Assembly (NCBI GenBank): GCA_037013685.1
Contig: CM072891.1
Span: 15,166,501 to 15,230,500, forward strand
DNA: 64,000 nt
Direction: 5' to 3'
Source: Acridotheres tristis
Taxonomy: Eukaryota; Chordata; Aves; Passeriformes; Sturnidae
Shown here: one piece after another, positions 36,502-49,173 of the stretch
Numbering within the stretch: position 1 is the first letter of the stretch
Layout: each line of letters begins with the position of its first letter
Notes under the pieces: generated by a model
What the model was told of the DNA's origin: nothing
Databases searched by the model: none
What the model saw: only the letters and a program-made list of their open reading frames with translations
Made by a program: the position numbers and the translations under genes

Positions 36502-38434
36502 GCTTATCCAGAGCCCAAAGGGCGGATCATAAAATAAATAGTTAAAACGTTCATCCAGACATCCAGCTAGTGAGAAGCAACAAATCTCCTGTACCAGAAG
36601 CTGGAGCTGGCTGTCTCTGCTCCTTCCCTCGCAGGTGTGTGAGCACAGGTGTGTCATTCAGTGGCATATGCTGGTCCTGAGGGCTGTCTCCTCTTCAAAC
36701 CATGGATGATATTTTTGGTAGTGCCCCCAGGCAGCTGGAATTTTGGCACTGTGCAGGGAACCATTATGTGTATATTTAGGCACTAAATGCTTGTACAGGA
36801 GGAAAGATAAAGCTGTATTAGAAGGTCCTGCTCTGTTTGGTCTAGTTGTTTTCCAGAAGGTCAGAGATCACATACCTCAAACTTCAGGCAAAGTGTAAGT
36901 TATTAATGCAAGGGGGTGGCTGGTCTGTATCTTTCCTCACGTCAGGAATGATTTGTACTGATCTAGAATTGAAGCAGGTTCAGTTTGCTGGAGCGGCAAA
37001 TTGTGTCACAATATCTCTCAGCCTGATACCACTGACAAGTGAAAAATGGCCTTTCAAATTAGGTGAGACCCAAGAAAAAAATGCTGTAGATTGAGCCAAT
37101 ACAAGCAATTGTGTGGGACTGGAGAAAAACAAAGGGATTCCAGAGGTGTTGCTATGGCTTCCTATATGTAGGCTTTAAAATTATTTGCCTGTGACCTAAA
37201 AAGCTGTCTCCCATTTGGCGTGAAGATTCTTGCTGTTGCAATATGAGGCAGGAAGATTTTGGATGAGGCTCAGGACAGGATTTTAGCAGATTTTGAGAGG
37301 GCTTGGTGCTGGTGAAAAATCCCAAGCTGGGCTATCCAAGTTGCAGTGTATTCACCGAAGGAATGAGTGCACTGTGCACAGCAGCAGCATGAGAGACAGA
37401 GCCTCCATCTCAGCCTTGCCAGAATGGCTTCGTGTTGGCTTGGAGATATGCTTTTGTTTCTGATGGCTAGTGAGGGAACAAGGGGAGAGGGAAGGGTGCT
37501 GGAATTAGTGTCCTTTTCAGCCTGGGATGAAAATTACTCTGAAGACATGCAGTTGGCACCTACTAAGTATTTTTTAGAGTAGCGAAGCTGACTGGATTTC
37601 GGGTTACTATTCTCAGGGGCCTTCCATGCTACTGCCAGCTGCTCTGTGAAAATCATAAAGAAAAACAAGATTCCTTCAGCCCCCACAGGAGAACCCAGAT
37701 GAGAAGGATTTAGGAAGAGCAGCAGCCATGCTGATCTGGAAGGCAGCCTTGCAGCATGTTTGAGTCTAGCAGCTTGGAGAAGGAGCAGCCTTTGGGAAGG
37801 ATCCTGCCTCTACTTTCTGTCATGGCAGAAGACATTGGGAATTGGCTTGTGACACTTTAGAGTGGTTTATTTGATTATTTTATTCTGGAAAAAAAAAAAT
37901 TAAAAATGTATCTGTTATTTAGCTGTACTATCACGGTCACTTATTTCTCCTAAGGGTTAGAAATGGGGACACAAAAGGGGAGATGATTATGCCAGTGGTG
38001 TGTTTTAGTTGCATATTCACAAGCTGCAGTACATGAAAGTGAATTAATGCATAGTTCCTGGTAGGGGGCCTGGATATTTTGCTATCTGTTAGCGAAAAAG
38101 GCAAAAATCAGACGCTTGTGCATGCACTCAATGAAAGAGAATCAGGATTTACATTTGGTATCCAAGGAAGCGAGAGCAGAATCCTGCAGGGCTTTCTGTT
38201 CATTGTTTAAATGTTGCCATAGCGATATCTCAGGGCACAAGTTACATGTTTTCCACTTCTGGAGTTGAGCTTTTCTTCCTTCTCTCTCTGTCTCTCTCGA
38301 TATTCTGAATTACCAGGAGCAGCTCCACGGCAGGACTTTGCACAGCAATAGGAAAAGGTGTTTGCAGGCCCCATTATCTGATGGCATATCTGCCTGTGGG
38401 CTCTTCACTGATGTTTGCTAATATGTTGGAAACC

Positions 38435-38590
38435 CAATTAGAAGGAAATTGTTGGATAGAAGTGGAGTGTGAGACTTGTTGTTGTTAGGACATTGAGCAT
38501 ATTACAATATTTTCTGTAGTGGTGATATGTTAATTGGATAGCTGCAGGCAAGCAAAGTGTAGCAGTCGCTGACAATTAGAAACAACAATG
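38435..38590 (+). promoter_or_regulatory. Homeobox/SOX motif cluster, candidate enhancer
   Basis: Homeodomain TAATTR-type cores occur at 38,435-38,441 (CAATTAG), 38,530-38,537 (TTAATTGG) and 38,573-38,579 (CAATTAG), followed closely by a SOX-type AACAATG at 38,584-38,590. The surrounding sequence is mixed-composition and free of simple repeats, which resembles conserved noncoding elements in introns of developmental genes. Conservation cannot be tested here, and such cores are frequent in AT-rich DNA. Confidence 0.3.
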
Positions 38591-40044
38591 AACTTTCCAG
38601 GACTGAATCTATTCCTTGGGCAGATTAAAATGCATTTCAGGTATATACCATAGCTTGTGTAAATTTAAATACTAACACCACTCTAATAAGTCTTGAAATT
38701 CTGTTTTCACAGTGCTAAGACAAAATTTACCTTTGCTGCTCATGAAAGGGAGAGAGGCAGCATCAGACCACTGAATAAAATCTACCATAGTTTTGCTGCC
38801 AAGCTTGTATTTGTTATGTCAGGACTGTGGGGGAGCAATATAACCAGGAACCAGCAGAATTAGAAAGGAAACCAACCACCCTCAAAACGAAGCAAAAGAT
38901 TCCATCAACAATTATTTCACTTGCAACTAGATAAAGCTTACTTTAGGGAGGGAGTAGAAGATGAAAGTTTCATCATACTGAATCTTCATCATTTTACTCT
39001 CTTGTTAATCTCCAAAAACAGCTATTAGTGGACTATTCATGTAAGAGAAGAGGATGACAGTCTCTCCATGAATTGGTGTAAGAGAGATTCCTGTCTTTCA
39101 GGAATTAATTAAAAGATTTGGGGTTTTTTTATTCACTAATGCCCATTTTTTAGTCATCATTTAGTGTTGTAAAGTGTATGAGCTAGTTGGTTCTGTAGCA
39201 ACCCTTCCATGCAACAAGTTTATTTTTCTTTTGTCACTGTGAGAACTAAACCCAGTTTTGTCCCAGCTGATCTCAATCAGATATTTAGCAATTACTTCAG
39301 CAGGACTGATCTTGCTTTGTAGGTTTTTGTTTTCCTTTTTCTTTTTTTTTTTTCCAGTATTTCTATTTACAGATATAAAAAGATGATCCAAACACCATTT
39401 TGAGTTAATATGCTACAGCCTTCAAAATTTCCAAAGGTTCCATGTTCCTTTGCCATCCCTGCTGTCAGTCCAGGTGTTAGTACATCTTTTTCATCAGTGT
39501 GTGGTGGGATAATTGATGAATTAATCTCACTGCCACAGCAAAACCTCATATTCTATTTTAAAAAGCAGCTGTTTTAAAATTACGTATTTTAGGTCTGAAT
39601 TCTCAGTCCTTGGGATGGTGTAATCTCTATATATTAAGTATGTATGTCAATAAATGAATATTGTGACATGTTATAATCAGTTTAACAAAAATGCTATAGT
39701 TTTCCTCTTAAAAGCTGGAAGAGGCTATACAGGGACAGAAAAAAGAGGGTGAAGGAATCATACTTTTCCCTCCCTCAATACATGCAAGTTTCAAATGAAA
39801 TGTTCACAAATATATTCAATTCCATGAGCTTTTTTGCCAAAGGGCATAAATGCTGTGTTAAGAGTTCTTAGCTGTGTGGTTTTGCAAGGATTTTCTTTGC
39901 CCCCACTCGGTTTGTGAGCCCTTATTGGACAGGCAGCTTCTTCTACAAGTGGTTAAATATTATTTTTCTGGAGGAAAGCTTTTATATTTGTTACATCCTT
40001 TAAAGAAGTGAGGTTCATTTTTGTTAAGGTTGTTGATGACACAG

Positions 40045-40058
40045 CTACCAGAGGGGGA
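40045..40058 (+). promoter_or_regulatory. Weak CTCF-like motif
   Basis: CTACCAGAGGGGGA agrees with the CTCF core CCACCAGRGGGCGC at 11 of 14 positions, missing the central C of GGGC. It is in the same orientation as the stronger motif at 31,930. Weak evidence. Confidence 0.25.
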
Positions 40059-42042
40059 GGATGGTGACCCCATTATCCTTTCAGGTTGCTCATATGCAGT
40101 GCACAGTCTGCTACTTCAATAAGAGTTTTATTGCATTTAACGCCCGTGTGAATTTTGGCTGTATATGGTGCAGGGAATTAAAACCATAATGGATTTCTCC
40201 TTTGAACCAGAAAGAGGTCAGAAAACCTCACCTTCAGTGAATGTTCATGTTGATATCCCTCTGTCTGTAATGTGCATTTTCCTGAGTGGTCTGGCCCTGA
40301 AGATTGAGTTACATACATTAAGTAAAGGCCTGGAGGTATCTGTTCAAGACTACTGAATCAAACCATAGTGGAGGATGCCTTAGTCCTCAGGTAACTTTCC
40401 ATAACATGTGGAAAAAATGATTGCATTTTTTAATGGGAAATATCAGGTTTGAGCATATGTACGAAAATGTCATGCAGCAGTGGTGGAATGTCATCAAGAG
40501 TTGCAAAGAAGTATAGATAATAAATTCCTATCACAAAAGGTATTGCATCTAATTTAAAATATCATCCAGATAAGATTTTTTTTTTTGATGGCAAAGAAAG
40601 ATGAAGTTGATGATTGCCTATGGCAAATCAAAGATAAAAAGCAGTCAATAATGCTGCTTCAGAAATACCTATCTTCTGAACCTGATGAAAATTATGAGAA
40701 AAATTGATTGGAAAGGACATATAAACAGAAGGCTGTGAATATAAACTGGTCAGTTTCTAGGAATATAGTGTTTTGCCATAGAAAAACCCAATTCATAAAA
40801 GAGTTCATATTTGACTTTGTCTTTGATACAAGGGAAAAGGAAATAAAAATTTAACAATTAAACCAAAACTAATACCAAAACAAACTAGTACATGGGGGAA
40901 AAAAAGGAGATCATATAACAACCTCTATTAAAAATAAGGTATAAAAGGAGAACAATTGAGGTCATAGGAGAGAAGTGTTGTGATTCTGTGGTAGTCTTAG
41001 AATACACCAGAAATAAGAGAGTATTGCTGGTTTTTTTGTTGTTTTTGTTGACCACATCCTGTGAAGAGCTATTGGCAGTAGTGATGCATAACTGTCAGAA
41101 TAATTAAATTAATATTTCAATTTTGTATCTGAAAAAATATAATTAAAATGTTTTATTGTGAAAAGAGAAAGCAAGTGAAAGGATTTTGGGGAATATTTAT
41201 TAGGGGACAAATATTCTAGAAACAACAGTAATGGTTTGCTTTTTCAAAAAATTATCTAGAGTATGTATCTAGAAAACATTCTGATGATACAAGTGAAACT
41301 TATATGGACGTGGTAACTATTGACCATTTCCCCTGATACAAATTTTAGGCAAAGTAACTGAAAATACAATACAGGTTTCAACTGATAGAAACTTAAGGCA
41401 GGGAAAATTTAATGCCAAGAGTATGATATTATGGGAAGTATTTTCTATCAAGAAAAATATTTGACCCTTTTATACTGGTAGATAGAAGTTACCATGAAAA
41501 TAAAGTGCACTCAAACCTTATAAAACATAGGATATTTAAGTAGCTCAGAAGCACTTGTAAGATGTTTAAAAGTAAGTATTGTGAGGAAATATTTTTAATG
41601 GGTTATATGGATATCGTAACTCTTTTTGAAATAATTGTACCAATGTTCTAGACAGATAATTGACAGAAAATTGCACTTAATATAAGTGTAAATTAGTGAA
41701 ATGACCTTGATAAGTATGTTTCTTAGGATGTTGGGTGTGTGAGGGTAAACTAGGTGAATAAGATTAACTGAGCTGAGAGCACATTTCCCAAAACTGATAA
41801 CGCTAAACAGGAAAACTGAACGAAAAACAAAACCAGAAACAAACCCCTAAACTAGGAAAAAACACAAAGATCTCCCCAATAATAAAAAATAATTTTAAAG
41901 AAGCCACAAAACAAAGCTTGAATAAGAGTCTGAAAGAAGCATAAAACTTTTTAAGGCATGAATGGCTGGACAGGTTAGAAAAACAGAGCAGAAACACTTC
42001 TGTGATGCTGCCAGACATTGACCCCTTTGATTGGAACCTTTG

Positions 42043-42059
42043 GCTTGGTCTGACCAAGC
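42043..42059. repeat. 17-bp near-palindrome
   Basis: GCTTGGTC and GACCAAGC are perfect reverse complements around a single central T. The dyad is mixed in composition, so less likely by chance than AT-only palindromes, and has the form of a dimeric protein-binding site. I do not recognise it as a named consensus. Confidence 0.85.
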
Positions 42060-45000
42060 TGTGCTGGGCACTGTGAGGAACCAGCATCCATCTGGTGGAT
42101 TATATAAAGGTTTTTTTAAAGCTTTTAGGTATTTACTGCCATTTTTGAAATGTCTAGTATGGTGGGTTTTTTGTTGTGTTGTTGATCCTGAGCTGGTAGA
42201 GAATGCCAGTTAATTAAATGTTGTTGGCCACAGTGATGGGATTTCAATCACATGAATTGAAAAGTTTTTCCTTGAGACCAAGTGAAGGCAGCATGATAAA
42301 TAAGACAGGCATGCTGAGCAATACTGGATGCAAAGTGTTACATATAAGAAGGACAAATTCTGAACGAGGGACAGTCATCTGTAAAACCAACTCTGAAGAG
42401 AATTTGAGATCGCAACAGGCAAGAATTTCCACATGAGCTCCCACAGTACTAGTGTTAAAAATATTATGACATTCCAGAGAAACAGACTAGTGATTTTACC
42501 AATGTCAGTGGGAAAACTGGAATGCTGCTTGCCTTTGAATTTGTCCACGTTTTAACAATTCTGTTGGAAAGAATAGAGCCACAAAAATATTCAGTGCTGA
42601 ATAAAAAGGAAAAAATTAGTACCTTAACATCAATCTATTCATTAAGAAGCTCAAGAATTGATGTGATTAGTTTAAGAGGAAAAACATAGGTATTTAAATG
42701 TTTTCTGTTATAACAAATAAAATTCTAAGAAGAAACAATAGAAGGAAGCTGTGGTCTTATAAATTCATAATAGAAATTAAGGGTATAATTTTAATGCTGA
42801 AAAGAATTTACCATTTTTTAAATTCACAAAGAAGTCTTTTCTCTGTCTCTTGGGGTTCTTGTCTTTGTGGAAGACTGTTGTAGTGAAGTGTGCCTTATTG
42901 TGTTTTGTATATTTTGATAATTTGGAAAGGCAGAATAAATGATTCTGGGGTCCCTGTACCTGCAGGTAGAAGGAATGCAGCCTGGGCATCTATAACCAGG
43001 CTTCCAATCCTGTCACCAGCAAATATGTATAGATCTCTATGAGCAAAACTCCCCAAAGGATTTCACTCTGCAGTCCATCGTTCCCTCTCTGCTGAGATTG
43101 TTATCGGAACACCAAAGAAGTTTTTGGGTCATCTGCTGCTTTATGACAGCACTCTGACTCAGTGCCTCAGACTTCTGCTTGGTTGGAAAAATGTCCTTTG
43201 AATTCTGTGGATTTGTCAAATCTGAAATGTTCTATAAAGACGAATTTTGAAAGCTGTGCTGTGGGTGAACAAATGCCATGTGTATTTACTTGTTCACTCG
43301 GTACCAGATCCACAAACTTATTGTGACCAAGCTTCTGCCTCCTCCAGAGTTCTCTTTGTAGTGTAGAACTTTGCAAACTTTAGGTGTTGTACTTATGAAA
43401 CACTGTCTTTTCAGCAACCTGGGCCTCCAGCTTGAAGAAGTCAATTTGTTTAAGCTGACCCAAGTGTCCAACCCATAATAAAAACCAACCAAAAGTATTG
43501 TTTCTGAGCTTGTATGCAGTTTAGGCTTCTGATATGAATTTCTGCAATAGTTGGTCAGATGGTACCTATTTTGCAATAGATGCCAGACTACTTTCCAGGT
43601 CTGAAATGGACTAAATACAGAAGTGCCAAAATGATGCATGCAACATGCTCTCTGCTTACAGGACACTAAAGATTGCTCTGAACACATCATTTTTTTTTTT
43701 GCTGTGAATGGCTGCTAAGCATTTCAGACTTGAAATGTGCATTTCTGTCTTCAAAAAATAAGTTTGTGGGCTTGATTTTACTTATTTATTTCTTTTGCTA
43801 ATTCCTGCCTTAGGTTTGGGAAGACAGAGAGGAAGAAAGAATTAAGTGAGCTTTGCTCTGCATCTCTACATAGTTGCTTTTGGTAGTATAGGTTGAAATT
43901 ACATGCAGTCTCAATGGGCCATCTTCTCATATTTCTAGTTACTCTTCATTTTCCTTGGACACTGCGCTAAACAGTTCTGAAAAAAAAAATCACAGATGGA
44001 AATCTAAAATAAATATACATCTTTCATACTTACTGATGAGGTAGATGTTCACTTTCCCTGTTCAGACTTCTGTAGTCCAAGTCAATTTTTTTCATGCAAA
44101 TTGGGTTTCCTCCATTCATGAACCTTCCTGGAGTGGTGTACAGTTTCATTGTTACACCTGAGTGGTTAGTCCAAAAGGTCCTGGAATGTGGGAAAGTATT
44201 CTCTGAGGTAGCAAAGGGCATTCCTAAACTCAGGTAACTCTGGTGAGGTTAGAGAGTTACACTTCTTATCTTGCTACTCTTTTCTCTATTCTGCTTTTTG
44301 CACCCTTTACCCTGCTTTGGATAGATAACACTGCTTTTGCTGGAATTATGTTTACAGGAGAAAACAGCATGCATTGCATGAGTATGAAACACTAACCTGC
44401 ACTGAGCTTGCACTAAGATTGATGGCATAGCTAATCCATGTTGGGTTATATTATCTGAAAGTCATGTTAAGAATGACTGAGAGTATCTGTCTAGGTACTC
44501 AGTGTAGTAATCAGTATTTTGAAAATTTATACCCCATCTTAATTCTCATGCATTATTCCACATGTGTGTTCCATATAGTGTAGTCCTGGATTTTCAAGGG
44601 AGGAGACTGAATGTCCTTTACTGCTCCCTTACAACAGAAACCAGTAAACTTCCCTACTGCTGAAATCCTGTTTGGGAGGGTCCTTTTCTCTTACCTCCCT
44701 CCCAGTCCCTTCTGCAAATTCTTGTCAGAGGTTGCTGTAACTACTTCACAAACCATTGACCTTGCTTGGGACCAGCCACTTGATTACAGAGACCAACAGA
44801 GAATTGGTTTACTTAACTAGGAAATCTCCCTGTGATAGGGATGTTCCTTAATCTTTGACTATGAACATTGTCTGTCAATAGCTCATCCCTCTCCTCAGTG
44901 ACAGCAGAGTTCCAAAGCTCTTTCTCTGATGTCGTGCTTCCAAAGAGTACTCTGCTGCCAGAGGTCTCTGGAAGACTAGAACAATCATTGAATGATGATG

Positions 45001-45957
45001 GCTCTGGGGAGAGCAGACTGTGTGAAGAGACAGGAGGAAAGTGAACTGTTGCCTGATTCTGAGCATTTTTGTACCTCTTTATAAGGAAAAGTTAAAAACT
45101 TCTAGGATACAACGCTGTTCTTGTCAGCTTTTCCATGCAGATGGAGCTATGGACCAAAATGAAGCCTCACTGAGACTAAAACAGATTCTATATTAAGGCA
45201 AAAATGTACTAGAGGAGCTGTCAGTTTAATTTCGCTGGCATGAGCTGAACTACTTTCCCTGCTAGAGCTATATATTTCTATAAGTGTAGGTATGTGTGTT
45301 TAAATGAATAGATTGCTCTTGAAAGTTTTGGAATGTATTTGGCCTTATGACATATTAAAGTAATGATGCTTTGCAACTGTGATAACATTGTAGAAAAGTA
45401 GCAGAGAAATACTATTTTTTATATATATTTAGCAAAGCACCCACTTCCATTTTTTTTTTTTTTTGTTGTTTTTGTAGGAGTCTGATATAAATCTCCACAC
45501 ATTAGTCATCTAGATTTCTGATGATTTATAGCACCAACTACATGGCAGTTAGGTAAAAAAGAAACTGCTTTCAGAAAGGTTTAAGAATAAGTTTTTTCCC
45601 AAACAAGTAATGAAACTATCACCCATCTCCCAAAAGCAAGAAAATATAACAGATCTTGTTTCACATCTTTCTCCCCTCTATCACTTCAAATTATACTTTT
45701 TTGAAAGGAAAATGCAATTAGGAGATACATTTAAATATAGTGGAATGGTGAGTGTTGTGTACTGTAGTGAGCACCCCTAGAGATTTCTTAAATCTGACCT
45801 TTCTGTGGCCTCTTATTGTTTGAAACAAACCATGCAGACTCTATGTGCTCCTTTTGACTTCTTTGTAACTTAGGAGAAATTGTATTCTCATATATCAGGA
45901 CAGATCCTTCCACAGTGTATGCAGCCAACACTCTCTATGTATAAGAGTTCAGATGTC

Positions 45958-45974
45958 AAAAAAAAAAAAAAAAA
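45958..45974 (+). repeat. Poly(A) run, 17 bases
   Basis: An uninterrupted A17 preceded by no recognisable retrocopy or SINE body. Simple homopolymer. Confidence 0.9.
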
Positions 45975-48900
45975 GAAGTTTAAAAAGTGGAGTGGGATTT
46001 AAGGAGAGATTTTGTGAACATAAGATTTAAGTTGCATGGAAGGTATTGAATAAAAGGTATTTTGTAAGCACAGTTTTTATTGCAATCTGTATCACCATAA
46101 GTAAAACAGTGTTTCAGTGCAGAGTAAGAGATGAAAACAAAAAAAATACAAATATCTTTTATCTGAAATATTCATTAATAATTCTGTAGACATGGGTCAG
46201 TTTTTTTTCTTGTCCTTCCATTACTAAGAAAGGTTTTCCCCGATCTGCCAGCAATTTCATATCCTATCTTATATTCAGACTCTTAGTGACATTTTCCTAT
46301 TCAATTGCTTTATTCTTCCTTACTTTATTGGGCATAAATTGAATTGCACATAAAATACAAACTAAAATTTCCTTCCCTAAAATTAAGCAAGATCATAAGC
46401 CTACATCAATTCTTACTCTTAAGAGTACATAATTGCAAACATAGGCTTATTTAAATGTTGCTTTAATATTCTAACTCTAAACAAGCAAATAAGGACTATT
46501 AAAGAAAAATCTTATCAGGCTTTCTACATATTTCATCTACTCTGCCAATTGTCAGTGTACACAAGCATTAAGGATATAAAGGATTATTTTTTTCATAGTT
46601 CATAATGTTGGTTGCTTCCATTTGAAATGATGTGCCAGCTTGTTATGCATTTAGTAGATGAACTACTTCCTACTGATGGAGGACGAGTTTCTCTAGCACC
46701 CCATTGACACAGAGATGTCCCTTTTTACCTTGAACCCAGGACATCACCTCCTTTCAATCTCCTCTCTAGTTCTGCAGCCACTCATCCTCTCCTTTCTCTG
46801 CAAACAAGCAGATGGAGAGGGTGTGGACTTGGAAATGTGACTCAGAGGTCAGGAGATTTAGAGTCTCGGGAGGAAAGTGAAATTCACAGCTAAGGACAAT
46901 TTACTGTGACCAACCTACCCCCAGGAAACTCCGGGCACAGCCAAAGGGCTTGGTGCTGTCTCGATTTCTCACACTGTCACTTGCCATGAGTTTGCACAGG
47001 AAGGCATGTCTGCTGCTGAATCAGAAACACTCTGAGTAAAAACTGTTTATTTGAGAAGATCAGAATTTTGGCTGAATATCATGTTTCCAGTGTGCTTATA
47101 CACAAATCGCTGCTTATAAACTGCAAATTCAGTACAGTAAAATTTTAACAGACTTAGGGAAAGGGAAGAAGTGTAGTGTTATGTTCCTTCTTTTTTATTT
47201 CACTTTCCGTTTTATTTTTGTTTTTATTTATGACTGTCTGTGGAGGTAACAAATCAATTAAAACACTGAAATGGATATCACCCTCTTGCTTGGTTCTGCT
47301 TGGCACATTAAGTATCTTTTATGAATTGAGCTTAATATCAAGTCTTTGTCGTTTGGTGCTGTGGTACTTTGAGTAGCTTTGGTGAATTGCTTAATTGTTT
47401 TTTGATTTCATCATTATTCTGGGTTTTATTCCTCACCTTCTCCCTCCACCCTCCTTAATTTTAAAAGTTCTTGGAAAAGTTTACCTTAATTCAGAGATCC
47501 TTATCAAAGTTTTGTGTATTGTGTGAATTCCATGTTGCCAGAATGCTCAGGATAGAAGTTACACAGAGATACCTCAACAGTTAACTAACCAAATAAAGGA
47601 GAAATTGTCCACATGTTCAGAATTCATTTCTCACATTGGAGGCAGAAGATAGTTATGGTAAATTTTGCAACAGGCTACTCCCACAGGGTCATATTTTATT
47701 AAACTGAGAAAATTGGATGAGTCAGAGCCATGACTGTCTAGGAATTTAAAGAAAATAATTGACACTTTTGTCTCCCAAACATACTGTATTTTTCTTTATT
47801 TTTGTGGAAGGTGTTAGGTTAGGAGATGCCTGCATAAACTTCAGTTGATGAAGAGAACAAGATGGTACCTTTTTTTACGCATTTTGCTTTGGTTTACATT
47901 CCATGAAGGAAATCTGTTTCATACATGACTTTTCTACACATTAAACTCCTCTCCTTCACAGTTCATCTAAAAATTCCTGACAGTGTTCCTCTATTTTTTA
48001 AATCCATCTGATTTGCCTGTTCTGTGATAGCAGAGTTGTTCTGCTATTATGGTAATAGTGTATGTGCAACAGTGGACTCAAAGGAGAAAGCTAAAGCACT
48101 GCTTCAAATTTTAGCATGGCAAATTTCCCTCCATCCCCTGAGTTCATAAATGAAAATAATTGGGCTACAATGCCAAGAAATTAGTATCCTAACACAACTC
48201 CACAATGCTGTGAAAACATAGCATTGCATAACTGTGATTCCACTGAATGGTATCATTATGACTAAAATTATCTAACGTTGTGTTGCCTTTTTGTTCAAAT
48301 CTGGCAAGAATCAGACTATCTCACCATGGTACACAATACATTTTCTAAATATGGGTGAAAAACTAGAACATTCTTGGGAACAAGTATTGCCTAAATACAG
48401 CAGAAGCAAATGGAAAATTCTGGCCTTATTTGGTGATACTTTCTTGCATTGAAATGTGATCAGCGCATCAGTCATCTCTAGAAGGAAGTAAATGCCTGTT
48501 ACCAGATGGAAAATAAATTAAGCTGAGCATTTATCATTCTTCAGGCAGTAGGTGCAAAAGTAGAAGTATTTTTAAAATACTAATCTGGAATATTTTAAAA
48601 GAGTGGAAATTTAAAAAAAAATCCTTTTTTTTTTTTTAATGTAAATTCATTTTAAAGATCATTGTATTTTAGCTCATGCTAGCAGTAGAGTTACCCAAAC
48701 AATGCAAATAGATATTCCTAGTTAGTTTCATTCTTCTTGAATAAATGTGAATGAGATTTGAGTAAATGAGAGAGAGTTTTTATGCACCATGACTAAAAAG
48801 CAAGAAGTGATGGTCTGGGGCGAATTCTCTTCAAACCACAAGCATACACAACATTAATGCCTTGGGACAAAGAATCCTCAATTTAAATTTTACGGACTTT

Positions 48901-49000
48901 GTGTTTCTAGTTTCTTTATCACCACTCTTCCAGAAGGCATGGGAATTCCTACCACCATTGTCTGTGGTAGCAGAGGGTATAAATTGAAGCCCTCAAACTT

Positions 49001-49173
49001 CAGTTCTTTGAGTAAGACAACTAAACCTGTATCTGAACATTTTACATGCATAGTCTGCCTGTGTCAAAGAGTCTCAAAAGCTGCAGTTCTTTGAGTAAGA
49101 CAACTAAACCTGTATCTGAACATTTTACATGCATAGTCTGCCTGTGTCAAAGAGTCTCAAAAGCTGCAGTTCT
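49001..49173 (+). repeat. Perfect 83-bp tandem duplication
   Basis: Bases 49,001-49,083 and 49,084-49,166 are identical when read through base by base, and the first seven bases (CAGTTCT) recur at 49,167-49,173. The unit starts CAGTTCTTTGAG and ends CTCAAAAGCTG. No open frame or known repeat is involved. Absence of any difference indicates a very recent duplication, an active minisatellite seed, or an assembly artefact. The junction shares the 7-base CAGTTCT, which would suit slippage or microhomology-mediated duplication. Confidence 0.98.

Larger units (their letters stand above)
34009..48999. other. Putative first intron, left part; no coding exon seen
   Basis: Open frames on both strands are short and carry no recognised domain. 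The longest with a possible start (minus strand 43,286-43,690, 134 codons) resembles translated noncoding sequence. T-rich tracts ending in CAG or TAG at 35,302 and 45,477 mimic splice acceptors, but no convincing exon follows. Poly(A)/poly(T) runs lie at 34,833-34,846, 45,450-45,464 and 45,958-45,974. Candidate regulatory patches within it are listed separately. No CR1 copy is recognised in this 15-kb stretch, a long repeat-poor interval. Confidence 0.55.

Noticed and set aside
43286..43690. 134-codon minus-strand open frame
   Set aside because: No recognised domain, composition like translated noncoding DNA, poly(A/T) at its start, and no splice sites that would make it an exon.
45450..45477. 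Poly(T) plus TTTTTGTAG, acceptor-like
   Set aside because: The following frame closes after about 11 codons and no good donor was seen nearby.
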